Below are positions 35,284-44,391 of a stretch of 64,000 bases of DNA, piece after piece. Source of the DNA: AP-15 sp963750195 (lineage in GTDB: Bacteria; Pseudomonadota; Alphaproteobacteria; ATCC43930; CGMCC-115725); the NCBI GenBank assembly GCA_963750195.1, contig CAVVPS010000016.1:806001-870000 (forward strand). Reading direction: 5' to 3'. A program made the position numbers and the translations under genes. The notes under the pieces are model-generated. The model saw only the letters and a list, made by a program, of their open reading frames with translations, was not told the DNA's origin and searched no databases. Numbering within the stretch: position 1 is the first letter of the stretch; every line of letters begins with the position of its first letter.

Positions 35284-35343
35284 CGGCCCATCAGGGGGCC
35301 GGATCCCGCGCCGGAACTTATGGACGACCCGAGGCCGCGTCAA
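35284..35343 (-). promoter_or_regulatory. Candidate serC promoter and short structured leader
   Basis: On the minus strand TTGACG (35338-35343) and TAAGTT (35315-35320) are 17 bases apart. The leader that follows contains a GGCGCGGGATCC block and the hairpin CGGCCC-CCTGAT-GGGCCG (35284-35301), just before the AAGGA site of serC. A conserved leader called the serC motif is known upstream of serC in alphaproteobacteria. This may be one, but I compared position and general form only. Confidence 0.4.
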
Positions 35344-35489
35344 TGTGGCGGTGCAGCACTTTACCTCGAATCCGGCGGGCTGAGCGCGCGCGGGAGATCA
35401 ACCGTCTTGCCTTAGCCGGCTCGGCAGCAGTTCGCCGCGTTTTTCGAGAACCGGATAGGCAGCGGCCGCGATGTGAGAGTTGATCCGCT

Positions 35490-36240
35490 TCAGGTCTCGC
35501 TGCATGTCGCCTGCGCGGCGGCAAAGCCCTCCCAACCCGCCTGCCGTATGACGCAGGCTGGGCACTGACCGCAGCCATTGCCCCAATCGTGGCTATGCGC
35601 GCGGTCACCGAGATAGCAACTGTGGGTCTCGTCACGGATCAGGGTTACTAGGGCGTCGCTGCCGAGATCATGGGCGAGCGTCCAGGTCGCTTTCTTGTCG
35701 AGCCACATCAGCGGCGTGTGGATCACAAAGCGATGATCCATGCCGAGCGACAGGGTTGCCTGCAATGCTTTCAACGTGTCGTCGCGGCAGTCGGGATAGC
35801 CCGAGTAATCGGTCTCGCACATGCCGCCGACGAGATGGCGCGCGCCGCGGCGATACCCGACCGCCGCGGCCAACACGAAAAACATCAGGTTGCGGCCGGG
35901 GACAAAGGTGTTCGGCAGCCCGGTTTTGTCGAAGGCGATCGCGGTGTTGCGGGTCAGCGCGGTGTCGCTGATGTGGCCAAGCACACCGCAGTCGACGAGA
36001 TGATCCTGCCCGAGCCGCGCGGCCCAGTCCGGAAATTCGCGGCGCAGGCGCGCCATCACCGCGATGCGGCAATCAAGCTCGACGCGGTGGCGCTGCCCAT
36101 AATCAAAGCCGATCGTTTCGACCTCGGCAAAGCGCTCGAGTGCCCAGGCGAGGCAGGTGGTCGAAGTCCTGTCCCCCAGATAAGAGGACGAGCCCTCTCT
36201 CCCTGTGCGTATCTGGCGTTTGGCGCGAGGCGGCGGTCAC
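35490..36240 (-). CDS. queC: 7-cyano-7-deazaguanine synthase QueC, one frameshift
   Basis: QueC makes preQ0 for queuosine. From a GTG at 36240 the frame reads LVLLSGGQD (the PP-loop), then breaks near 36168, where GACTTCGACC has one T too many. It resumes STTCLAWALERFAEVETIGFDYGQRH, then GRNLMFFVLAAAVGYRRGA and the zinc site CGQCPACVIRQAGWEGF. ETDYSGYPDCRDD is also typical. One base restores a normal protein of about 245 residues. Confidence 0.88.
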
Positions 36241-36304
36241 GCGCCACGAAATAAGGGCTAGCTGCGCCTAGATCAACAAAGCCAGCAACCCGCCGCTGCC
36301 CGGC

Positions 36305-36628
36305 TCAGCGGCGGACCAAGCTCGCGACCAGAAAGCCCACCGCAAAAGCAACCGCCAGACTGGCCAGCGGGTTATGCTCGACTTGCTGCGAGACGGTGCC
36401 GACCGCACGCTCGCCTTGCGTGCGCAACTCCTTCGCCATCTCGGACGCGCGCTCCTGAGCCGTCTGTGCCCACTGTTCGCTTGCTTGCGTCAGGTCGCGG
36501 ATGGACCGTGACGCTTGGTCGACGACCGAACGCAGTTTTTCCACCGCATCGCTCGCCTGGCCAAAGCCGAGCCCACTCTTGCCGCCATCGCCGCCCGAGT
36601 GTTCGTCTGTTTCCTGTTTTTCCGCCAT
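36305..36628 (-). CDS. DUF883/YqjD-like small membrane-anchored protein
   Basis: The 107-residue product has an acidic N-terminus, an amphipathic central helix (AVEKLRSVVDQASRSIRDL, then WAQTAQERASEMAKELRTQ) and a C-terminal glycine-zipper membrane segment (LASLAVAFAVGFLVASLVRR). This matches the DUF883/ElaB-YqjD type; enterobacterial members tether ribosomes in stationary phase. The ATG at 36628 follows GAGGGA by 10 bases; the longer open frame is less convincing. Confidence 0.7.
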   Translation of the reverse strand: MAEKQETDEHSGGDGGKSGLGFGQASDAVEKLRSVVDQASRSIRDLTQASEQWAQTAQERASEMAKELRTQGERAVGTVSQQVEHNPLASLAVAFAVGFLVASLVRR

Positions 36629-36760
36629 AACCGCTGCTTCCCTCGAAATGAAATATGCGCCGGAGCGAATCATCGAAGAGAACGCCTGGAAAGGCGAATC
36701 ACTCCGCTTCCTTCGCCGCATCGGTCGTTATAGTGGGGACCGATCGCTGTCGGAGGCGTC

Positions 36761-38242
36761 ATGATCAGCAACATCAACCCGTACCTCGCGCTCGGCGTGC
36801 GGCCGTTCATCAATTGCTGCAGCGTCCGCACGCTGCATGGCGGTAGCCTGATGCTGCCTCAGGTCCGCGACGCGATGGCCGCGGCATCACACCAGTTCGT
36901 CAATCTCGACGAGTTGATGGAGGCGGCCGGAAGGCGGCTGGCTGAGCTGACTGGGGCCGAATGGGGCATCGTCACCTGCGGCAGCGCTGCCGCAGTGGCG
37001 CTGGCCACGGCGGCGTGCGTGGCCGGCAACGATCCGATCAAGATACTTCGCCTGCCTTTCACCGAGGGCATGGTCAACCGGGTTATCATCCCGAGCAGGC
37101 AACGTTTCGCTTATGACCAAGCGGTGCGGATGATCGGCTGCCATATTGTCGAAATCGACACCCGCGAAGACCTCGACCGGGCGCTCGACCAGCCGGTGGC
37201 GATGGTCGTGTTGCTCGGCAAGCAGGAGCATCTGACGGGCGTTCGGCTCGAGGAGATCGCTGCCGTGGTCAAGCCGCGCGGCATTCCGATCATGGTCGAC
37301 GCCGCCTCCGAGCATCTCGAACGCCCGAGCCCATGGCTGGTGCGTGGCGCCGATCTGGTCGTCTACAGCGGCGGCAAGTTTCTGCGTGGCCCGCAGACCA
37401 GTGGGCTTTTGCTCGGGTCCAAGCCTTTGGTCGAGGCGGCCTGGCGCAACGCCTCGCCGCACCAAGCGCTAGGCCGCCCGATGAAAGTTTCGAAAGAGGA
37501 CATTATCGGCGTGCTGACCGCGGTCGAGTACTGGTTCGAAGAGCGTGACAGCGCGGCTGAGCGGCAGCGATGGTACGATGATTGCGCGGTCATCGCCGAG
37601 CGGGTCGGACGGGTGCCGAGGGTTCGGAGCGAGATTATCGAGCCTGTCGGCGTCGACCTCGTGCCGCGGTTGTCGATCTCCTGGGACCGCTGGCATTACC
37701 CGATTGACGGGCTCGGGCTGCGCCAGCTTGTGCTCGACGGCGAGCCCCGCATCATGCTCGACGATAATTCGGCGACCGAGGACGGGATCGCGATCGACCC
37801 GTTCCAACTGCAGCCCGGCGAGGCAGAGCAGGTGGGCGAGACTATCGCGGCGGTTTTGCGCTCGGCCAGCGCGGCCGAGCCACTGATCGTACGTGCTCCG
37901 GCGGTCGAATTGGCCGGCGCGTGGGAGCTGTGTGTCGATTTTTTGCAGGGCGGGCGGGTCCACCGGCTCGCGATTGAACAGCACGGCCCCGAGCTTGCCG
38001 GCCATCACCGCTCGGCCCAGTTCGAAGGTCCGGTCCAAGGTTGGCTCGACGGCACTCTCGTGCAATTCTCGTTCACTTCACGCTACGAGGGGAGCACGAT
38101 CTCTTACCTTTTCGAAGGTGAGGTTCGAGACGGCGAGATGAGCGGAACCGCCGTACTCGGCGCCGCCAGCGACCAGAACTACGGCATTGTCAACCGTAGC
38201 CAATTTGGCCCGGGCCGTTGGCGGGCCACCCGGACCGCATGA
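36761..38242 (+). CDS. SelA-like PLP-dependent enzyme with extra C-terminal domain
   Basis: The first 370 residues resemble selenocysteine synthase SelA/D-glucosaminate-6-phosphate ammonia-lyase family proteins: SVRTLHGGSLMLPQVRDAM, GIVTCGSAAAVALATAACVAG, MVDAASEHLE and the PLP Lys of VVYSGGKFLRGPQTSG. About 115 residues after that (from LIVRAPAVELAGAWELCVDF) form a strand-rich C-terminal domain not found in SelA. No selB or tRNA-Sec is seen, so a role in selenocysteine is not supported. Family members act as lyases or aminotransferases on hydroxy- or amino-acids; the substrate is unknown. Confidence 0.75.
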   Translation: MISNINPYLALGVRPFINCCSVRTLHGGSLMLPQVRDAMAAASHQFVNLDELMEAAGRRLAELTGAEWGIVTCGSAAAVALATAACVAGNDPIKILRLPFTEGMVNRVIIPSRQRFAYDQAVRMIGCHIVEIDTREDLDRALDQPVAMVVLLGKQEHLTGVRLEEIAAVVKPRGIPIMVDAASEHLERPSPWLVRGADLVVYSGGKFLRGPQTSGLLLGSKPLVEAAWRNASPHQALGRPMKVSKEDIIGVLTAVEYWFEERDSAAERQRWYDDCAVIAERVGRVPRVRSEIIEPVGVDLVPRLSISWDRWHYPIDGLGLRQLVLDGEPRIMLDDNSATEDGIAIDPFQLQPGEAEQVGETIAAVLRSASAAEPLIVRAPAVELAGAWELCVDFLQGGRVHRLAIEQHGPELAGHHRSAQFEGPVQGWLDGTLVQFSFTSRYEGSTISYLFEGEVRDGEMSGTAVLGAASDQNYGIVNRSQFGPGRWRATRTA

Positions 38243-38307
38243 GCAACGCGATCCCAACCTGCTACGGGCGGTACGGCAGCTCATGCACCCGCGAAAGCTG
38301 TCAAGGG

Positions 38308-38778
38308 TCAGCGTGGCTGGGAGGACCGGTGGGCGGCGGCGACTTCGGCACGCATACCGCTGCCGGCCATCAGCATTTCCGCCGTGAAAGCGCCGATTGC
38401 ACCGATCGTGCAGATCACGGCGAGCCCAAATGTTGTGAACAGCACCGAGGCGACAGTCGCTTCTTTCAAGGCACCGACGAAGAGGGTTAGCACCGAGGCG
38501 CAGGTAAGGGCGCCAGCGACAGCGCCAAGTACTACGGCAACATCGAGCGCGAGAGATCGCCGGCGCAGATGCGACAGGTACACGCCCAGTTCCGCGATGT
38601 CGGCCACGTCACCCCCGTCCGTCGCCTTCGCGATCAGATCGGCGACGCGCGCGAGCCTGGTCGAGAATACGTTCAGCAGGGTTGCGATGCCGGACAACAG
38701 GAAAACCGGCGTCAGCGCCACCTGTATGACGTGCGCGACGAGATCGAGTGGTGAGATCGGTGTTGAGAGGCCGGGCAT
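38308..38778 (-). CDS. DUF2721 family membrane protein
   Basis: The 156-residue protein begins near MPGLSTPISPLDLVAHVIQ. The DUF2721 hallmark ALTPVFLLSGIATLLNVFSTRLARV follows, then two further membrane helices (LDVAVVLGAVAGALTCASVLTLF and VLFTTFGLAVICTIGAIGAF). Its function is unknown. The longer open frame upstream runs antisense through the GST gene and was discarded. Confidence 0.75.
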   Translation of the reverse strand: MPGLSTPISPLDLVAHVIQVALTPVFLLSGIATLLNVFSTRLARVADLIAKATDGGDVADIAELGVYLSHLRRRSLALDVAVVLGAVAGALTCASVLTLFVGALKEATVASVLFTTFGLAVICTIGAIGAFTAEMLMAGSGMRAEVAAAHRSSQPR

Positions 38779-38923
38779 TCGTCGCGTGGCTGGGCTGACA
38801 CTGCGCCCACCATATACCGCTAGGTACCGTGTGGGGGAGGAGACGCCGAAATCTCGTTTTGTGCTTAAACCGGCGTTGCCGGTGTGCGATGCTGTAAAAT
38901 CCACATCAGGATAGGAGGACGCC

Positions 38924-39616
38924 GTGCCAAAATACATGCTGGTCAGCTTCAAGACCTGCCCGTGGGTGCAACGCTCGGCTATCGTGTTTCGCGAAAAGAA
39001 TACCGAATTCGAGTTGCGCCATATTGAGCCTGACAATCGGCCCGATTGGTTCCTTGCCATCTCGCCCCACAAGAAAGTGCCGGCGCTGAGCATCGATAAT
39101 CGCGTGTCGCTGTTCGAATCGAACGCCATTAACGAGTATTTGGACGAAACCATCGCGCCGCGGCTGCATCCCGAGGACCCGATCGAGCGTGCACTGAACC
39201 GGGCCTGGACCGATTATGTACCGACCTTTGCCAGCGTCGTGACCGCAACCGCCTACGCCGATACCGAAGACGAGTACAATAAGGCAGCGGCCGGTATCCC
39301 GGTCGCTTTCGAGCGGCTCGAAAAGGCGCTTGAAAAGCAGGGCCGTGGCCCGTTTTTTAATGGCGCGAAGTACTCGCTGGTGGATGCCGCCTACGCGCCA
39401 TTTCTGCAGCGCTATTTCTTCCTGGACCGGGTCAAAAAGCTCGGCCACATCGAGAAGTTCCCGCACCTCAAGGCATGGGGCGAAGCGTTAATGAGCCGGC
39501 CATCGACCCATTCCTTCGAGCCGGCCGAATTCGAGGCCATGTATCGCGACGGCCTGAGGCGCCGAAACAAATGGGTCTCGCAGTTCGTCGAGCCGGCGAG
39601 GGCTGCGGCGGAGTAG
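38924..39616 (+). CDS. Glutathione S-transferase family protein
   Basis: This 230-residue protein has a thioredoxin-fold N-domain (SFKTCPWVQRSAIVFREK, with a CPWVQR active-site motif, then SPHKKVPAL and LFESNAINEYLDE) and a helical C-domain (YSLVDAAYAPFLQRY). The CPWxQR motif places it near the omega-like/dehalogenase-type bacterial GSTs. The GTG start follows AGGAGG by 5 bases. Confidence 0.88.
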   Translation: MPKYMLVSFKTCPWVQRSAIVFREKNTEFELRHIEPDNRPDWFLAISPHKKVPALSIDNRVSLFESNAINEYLDETIAPRLHPEDPIERALNRAWTDYVPTFASVVTATAYADTEDEYNKAAAGIPVAFERLEKALEKQGRGPFFNGAKYSLVDAAYAPFLQRYFFLDRVKKLGHIEKFPHLKAWGEALMSRPSTHSFEPAEFEAMYRDGLRRRNKWVSQFVEPARAAAE

Positions 39617-39635
39617 CCTCGCCGGTCATCAAGTC

Positions 39636-40351
<716 letters not shown>

Positions 40352-40355
<4 letters not shown>

Positions 40356-41107
40356 GCCGGACCGCGCTCGCCGAGATAGACCTGGCGCACCCGCGGGTCG
40401 GCGCTGATCGTCTGTGGCGGGCCTTCGACCAGCACGCTCCCTTGCACCAGCACGGTAATCCGTTGCGCCAGGCGGAAGACCAGATCCATGTCGTGGTCGA
40501 TGATCAGGACGGCGATATCAGGCGGCAGGCTTTCGATCGCCGCGATGATCCGGCCGGTCTCGCCCGAGGGGACCCCAGCCGCCGGCTCGTCGAGCAGCAG
40601 CACCTTGGGGGCGAGGGCGAGCGCCACCGCGATCTCGATCAGCCGTTGACGCCCATAGGCGAGCATCGCGACCGGCCGCGCCGCGGCATCGGCCAGCCCC
40701 ATCCGCTCGATCACCGCAAAGGCTTCCTCGATTGCGGCGCGGTGATACCCGGCCGGGCGGAACAGATCGCCGGCGATCTCTTGTCGCTCGCGGACCGCCA
40801 GGACCACGTTTTCGAGCACGCTCAGGCGGCGGAATAGCGCGGTGATCTGAAAGGTGCGGACGAGGCCGCGCTTGACCCGCGCGGCCTGCGGCAATCCGGT
40901 GATGTCGGCGCCGTCGATCAGGATCTGCCCGGCATTCGGCGGCAATGCACCGGTGACCAGATTGACAAAGCTGGTCTTACCGGCGCCGTTCGGCCCGATC
41001 AGCGCATGCCTCGCACCACGCTCCAGGCCGAAGTCGATAGCATTTGCCACCGTCAAGGCGCCGAAGCTCTTGGTCAGTCCGCGGGTTTCGAGCGCCGGCG
41101 GGCTCAT
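40352..41107 (-). CDS. livG: Branched-chain amino-acid-type ABC transporter ATPase LivG
   Basis: From the ATG at 41107 (MSPPALETRGLTKSFG), the 251-residue ATPase has Walker A GPNGAGKTSFVNLV, the LivG mark LVRTFQITALF, YGRQRLIEIAVALAL in place of the signature, and VLLLDEPAAGV. In the sequence as given livM reads into it without a stop. A one-base change near 41150 would end livM at a TGA overlapping this ATG, giving the length and overlap usual for the pair. Confidence 0.9.
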
Positions 41108-42085
41108 CGCCCGGGTTCGCCCCGCGACGGCAATCGCTGCGGCCAAGCCCAGCACGCCGCCGCGGACGAAGACCACGAGCAAAACCATCAACAGGCCGAT
41201 CCAGAAATACCAATAGACCGGCTCGACTGTCGAAAAGCGGTCCTGCGCGATCATATAGAGCGGTACGCCGATGAATGCGCCATAGAGCCGGCCGACGCCG
41301 CCGATGATCAGCATGATCAGCACGCTGCCGGAGCGGTCGAAGCTGAGAAAGGTCAGACCGACGAACCCGGTCGTCTGCGCGATCAGCGCGCCGGAGATCC
41401 CGGCGAGCGCCGCCGATATCGTGTAGACGATGAGGAGCCGGCGCTCGACCGGCGCGCCGATCGCGTGCATGCGCCGGATATTTTCCCGGATGCCGACGAG
41501 CGAGCGGCCGAACGGTGAATGGACGAGCCGCCGCGTCGCCAACCAGCACAGGAACAGCACAATCAAGCAATAGAAATAGGCGGTTCGGCCGAATAGGTCG
41601 AAGGGGTAGCGGCCGAAGATCGACCAGACCTGCATCCCTTGCAGCCCGTCGTCGCCGCCAGTCAACCAGCTCGCTTTGTTGACCGCCTCATAGAGGATCG
41701 AGGCGACAACCAGGGTCAGCATCAACAAGGTCAGCCCCGTCGTGCGCAGGATCACCAGGCCCGACAACAACCCGATCAGCGCTGCCGCCGCCGCCGCTGC
41801 GAATAGTCCGGTGATGGGCTCGCCCCAGCCGTGGGCGGCAAGAAGCCCGGCGGTGTAGGCGCCGGTGCCGAAAAACGCGGCCTGGCCCAACGTGACGATC
41901 CCGGCATAGCCGAGGACCAGATCGGCCGAGAGCGCGAAGGGGATCGTTGCTAGGATTTGGGCGCCCAACGGCAGATAGGAGGGGAAGGCAAAGTAGGCAG
42001 CAAGCGCCGCCAGCCACGGAACAGCTTCGAACGGATGGTAACTGTGGCGCCGGGCAAGGATGTCGATCGCGCCGAGATCGGGCAT
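41104..42085 (-). CDS. livM: Branched-chain amino-acid-type ABC permease LivM, apparent fusion to LivG
   Basis: A permease of about 325 residues with 8-10 membrane segments. It opens MPDLGAIDILARRHSYHP and contains GYAGIVTLGQAAFFGTGAY, the GRSLVGIRENIRRMHAIG loop that contacts the ATPase, and LIIGGVGRLYGAFIGVPLY. It starts inside the livH stop (TGATG). Its 3' end is uncertain. The given frame continues AAAIAVAGRTRAMSPP into livG as one 577-residue ORF, while the shifted frame ends GLPQRLPSRGEPGR. Confidence 0.88.
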
Positions 42086-42957
42086 CAAGCCCGACCAAAC
42101 AGGCCGCGCGGCCGCCACAACAGCACCACCAAGGTTAGCGCATAAATGAAAAAAGCGCCGAATTCGGGCACCAGATATTTGGAGGTGGTATCGGCGACGC
42201 CGACCAGGAGTGCGGCAAAAAACGGCCCGCGGATGCTGCCGAGCCCACCGACGGCGACGACGATCAGGAAATAGATCAGGTTCTGCAGCGCATAGCCGGG
42301 ATTGACGGCCAACAGGTCGGCACCCAGCGCGCCGCCCAAGCCGGCGAGCCCGCTGCCGAGAGCAAAGGTCACCATGAACAGGCGCGAGGTGTCGATGCCG
42401 ACCGATTGGGCCATCCGCGAATTGTCGACGGCGGCGCGCAACCGGGCGCCAAAGAGGGTACGCTCGACCGCGAGCCATAACACCGTCACCAAGACCGCGC
42501 CGCATAGGATCAGAAAGCTGCGATAGGCAGGAAAGCTGCGGAACCCGAGATCGACCGGGCCGCTCAGCCATTGCGGCGGCTGCAGAGGCTGCTGCAGCGG
42601 TCCCCAAATATAGGTGGCCCCGGCCACCGACATGAAGGCGAGACCGATGGTCAACAGCACCTGGTCGAGCTCGTCGCCGCCGTAGAACCGCCGGTAGAGC
42701 AACCGCTCTATGGGGACGCTCGCCGCGGCCACCGTCAGCGCCGCGCCGATCAACGCCAACGGGAACGGCGCGCCCCACTGCTTCATTAGGCTCGTCACCA
42801 CATAGCCGCCGGCCATGGCGAAGACGCCGTGCGCCAGATTGACGAAACCCATCAGCCCCATCGTCACCGACAGCCCAACCGAGATCAGGTAGAGCACCAT
42901 CGCAAAGGCAAGGCCGTTAAAGGCGATGTCGACCGCGGCGGAGAGAATGTCGCCCAT
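42085..42957 (-). CDS. livH: Branched-chain amino-acid-type ABC permease LivH
   Basis: This 290-residue inner-membrane permease has VGLSVTMGLMGFVNLAHGVFAM, then FGARLRAAVDNSRMAQSVGID and VVAVGGLGSIRGPFFAALLVG. All are LivH-family marks. It follows the binding-protein gene by 25 bases. Confidence 0.92.
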   Translation of the reverse strand: MGDILSAAVDIAFNGLAFAMVLYLISVGLSVTMGLMGFVNLAHGVFAMAGGYVVTSLMKQWGAPFPLALIGAALTVAAASVPIERLLYRRFYGGDELDQVLLTIGLAFMSVAGATYIWGPLQQPLQPPQWLSGPVDLGFRSFPAYRSFLILCGAVLVTVLWLAVERTLFGARLRAAVDNSRMAQSVGIDTSRLFMVTFALGSGLAGLGGALGADLLAVNPGYALQNLIYFLIVVAVGGLGSIRGPFFAALLVGVADTTSKYLVPEFGAFFIYALTLVVLLWRPRGLFGRA

Positions 42958-42982
42958 GGCCCCGAACGCGCCCAGAGTGAGA

Positions 42983-44164
42983 TTATTTTGGTGGATTCAG
43001 CTCCTTCCAAGGGTCCTTGACCATCGGGATCGTGGCGATCTCGACATTGGCGAGCTTGCCGTCAACCTTCTCGACGCGCCGGATATAGACGTTCTGGATT
43101 ATGTCGCGGGTCGCGGAGTCGATCATGATCGGCCCGCGCGGGCTATCGGGATTTTTCCAGTTCTTGAAAAACGTCATCGCCTCGTCGGCGGTGAAGCTGC
43201 CCTTGGTCGCCTTAATCAGGTCAAAGATCATCGCCATGCCGTCCCAGCCGTCGACCGAGAAGAAATCGGGAATGGCCTTGTCGCCGTATGCGCGCTTCCA
43301 GGCCGCGAGAAAGGCCTCGTTGGCCGGCCGCTTGCCCGCGACCGAATAGGTGCCGGAGGTAATCAGGCCGAGCGGTATATCGCCCATGTTCGGCAACTCC
43401 TCATCGGACAGCAGGTCCTGCGGCGCGGCGATCTTGATGCCGGCTTCGCGCAGGCCAAGATCGTTGATCGCCCGCATCATCGCCGTGGCCTGAGTGCCGG
43501 CGGGCACGAAGATAAAGGCGACGTCGGGCTTGGCGTCCTTGATGCGGTGGACAAACGGAGTGAAATCGGGGTTGGCCAGCGGAAACCGGTCGGCGCCGAT
43601 GATCTTGCCCCCGGCATCGGTGAAGGACTTGGTAAAGGCCGCCTCGGCATCATGGCCGGCGATAAAGTCAGTGACCGCGGTGTAGCCCGTCTTCCAGCCC
43701 TGCTCGGCGGCCCATTTGCCCATCGGGTAGGATTCTTGCCAAAGGGTAAAGGTGACGCGCACGACATAGGGCGAGATCCGTGGGATGGAGACGCCGGCGG
43801 CGGCGTAGCTGAGCACGAGCGGCACTTTCGCCTCCTTGGTCAGCGGCGCCACCGCGGCGGCGACCGGCGAGAGGATGATGCCAGTCAGCAGCTGGACGTG
43901 ATCGCGGGTGATCAATTCCTGCGCCAGCCGTTTGCCAACCTCCGGGTTGGAGGTGTCATCACGCTTCAAGATCTCGATCTTGACGCCCGGCGGCAGGTCC
44001 TTCTCATGCTCCTTGACATAGAGATCGGTGCCTTTCTGCCCCTGGTCCGCGGGCTGGGCCACAAGCCCGGTAAAGCTGTTGATCATCCCGATCTTAACGG
44101 TTTGCGCAGAGGATGGCACCGGCGCCAGAAGAAGCGCTGCCGAGACCAGCGCTGGCAGCGTCAT
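42983..44164 (-). CDS. ABC transporter substrate-binding protein (Peripla_BP_6, LivK-like)
   Basis: A periplasmic binding protein of 393 residues. The signal peptide is TLPALVSAALLLAPVPSSAQ; the mature part begins VKIGMINSFTGLVA. Type I periplasmic fold marks include GVKIEILKRDDTSNPEVGKR, ISPYVVRVTFTLWQESYPMG and FSVDGWDGMAMIFDLI. The ligand may be an amino acid, amide or aromatic compound; it cannot be read from the sequence. The start at 44164 was taken because the signal peptide begins there; the long open frame upstream covers a dispersed repeat. Confidence 0.9.
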   Translation of the reverse strand: MTLPALVSAALLLAPVPSSAQTVKIGMINSFTGLVAQPADQGQKGTDLYVKEHEKDLPPGVKIEILKRDDTSNPEVGKRLAQELITRDHVQLLTGIILSPVAAAVAPLTKEAKVPLVLSYAAAGVSIPRISPYVVRVTFTLWQESYPMGKWAAEQGWKTGYTAVTDFIAGHDAEAAFTKSFTDAGGKIIGADRFPLANPDFTPFVHRIKDAKPDVAFIFVPAGTQATAMMRAINDLGLREAGIKIAAPQDLLSDEELPNMGDIPLGLITSGTYSVAGKRPANEAFLAAWKRAYGDKAIPDFFSVDGWDGMAMIFDLIKATKGSFTADEAMTFFKNWKNPDSPRGPIMIDSATRDIIQNVYIRRVEKVDGKLANVEIATIPMVKDPWKELNPPK

Positions 44165-44277
44165 CCCCAACAATCTAGTGGCATGAACCAGACAGGTGGT
44201 TCCCGGTTTCTCTTCCTCGTCGCCTCTGCGAGAGCGGGGGGCCAGGTGCCGTTGGTACGGTGTTAGCTGCCCTGGGT

Positions 44278-44293
44278 GCCCGCTTTTGCGGGC
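44278..44293. repeat. Dispersed GCCCGC hairpin repeat
   Basis: Perfect hairpin GCCCGC-TTTT-GCGGGC followed by ATGACGG, upstream of the ABC operon. The wider CCTGGGTGCCCGC...GCGGGCATGACGG context matches a short repeat common in alphaproteobacterial intergenic DNA. There is no T-run, so a terminator role is not clear. Confidence 0.55.
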
Positions 44294-44391
44294 ATGACGG
44301 AAGAGAGAGCGCATACCAAGCCCCAAATTCGCATCACTAGGCAACATTGAAAACCTTTCCTGTTGCGTTCTGTGCGCCGAGCGTATGGCGC

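Noticed and set aside
36761..38242. Selenocysteine synthase
   Set aside because: No selB, selD or tRNA-Sec is visible and the extra C-terminal domain is not part of SelA.
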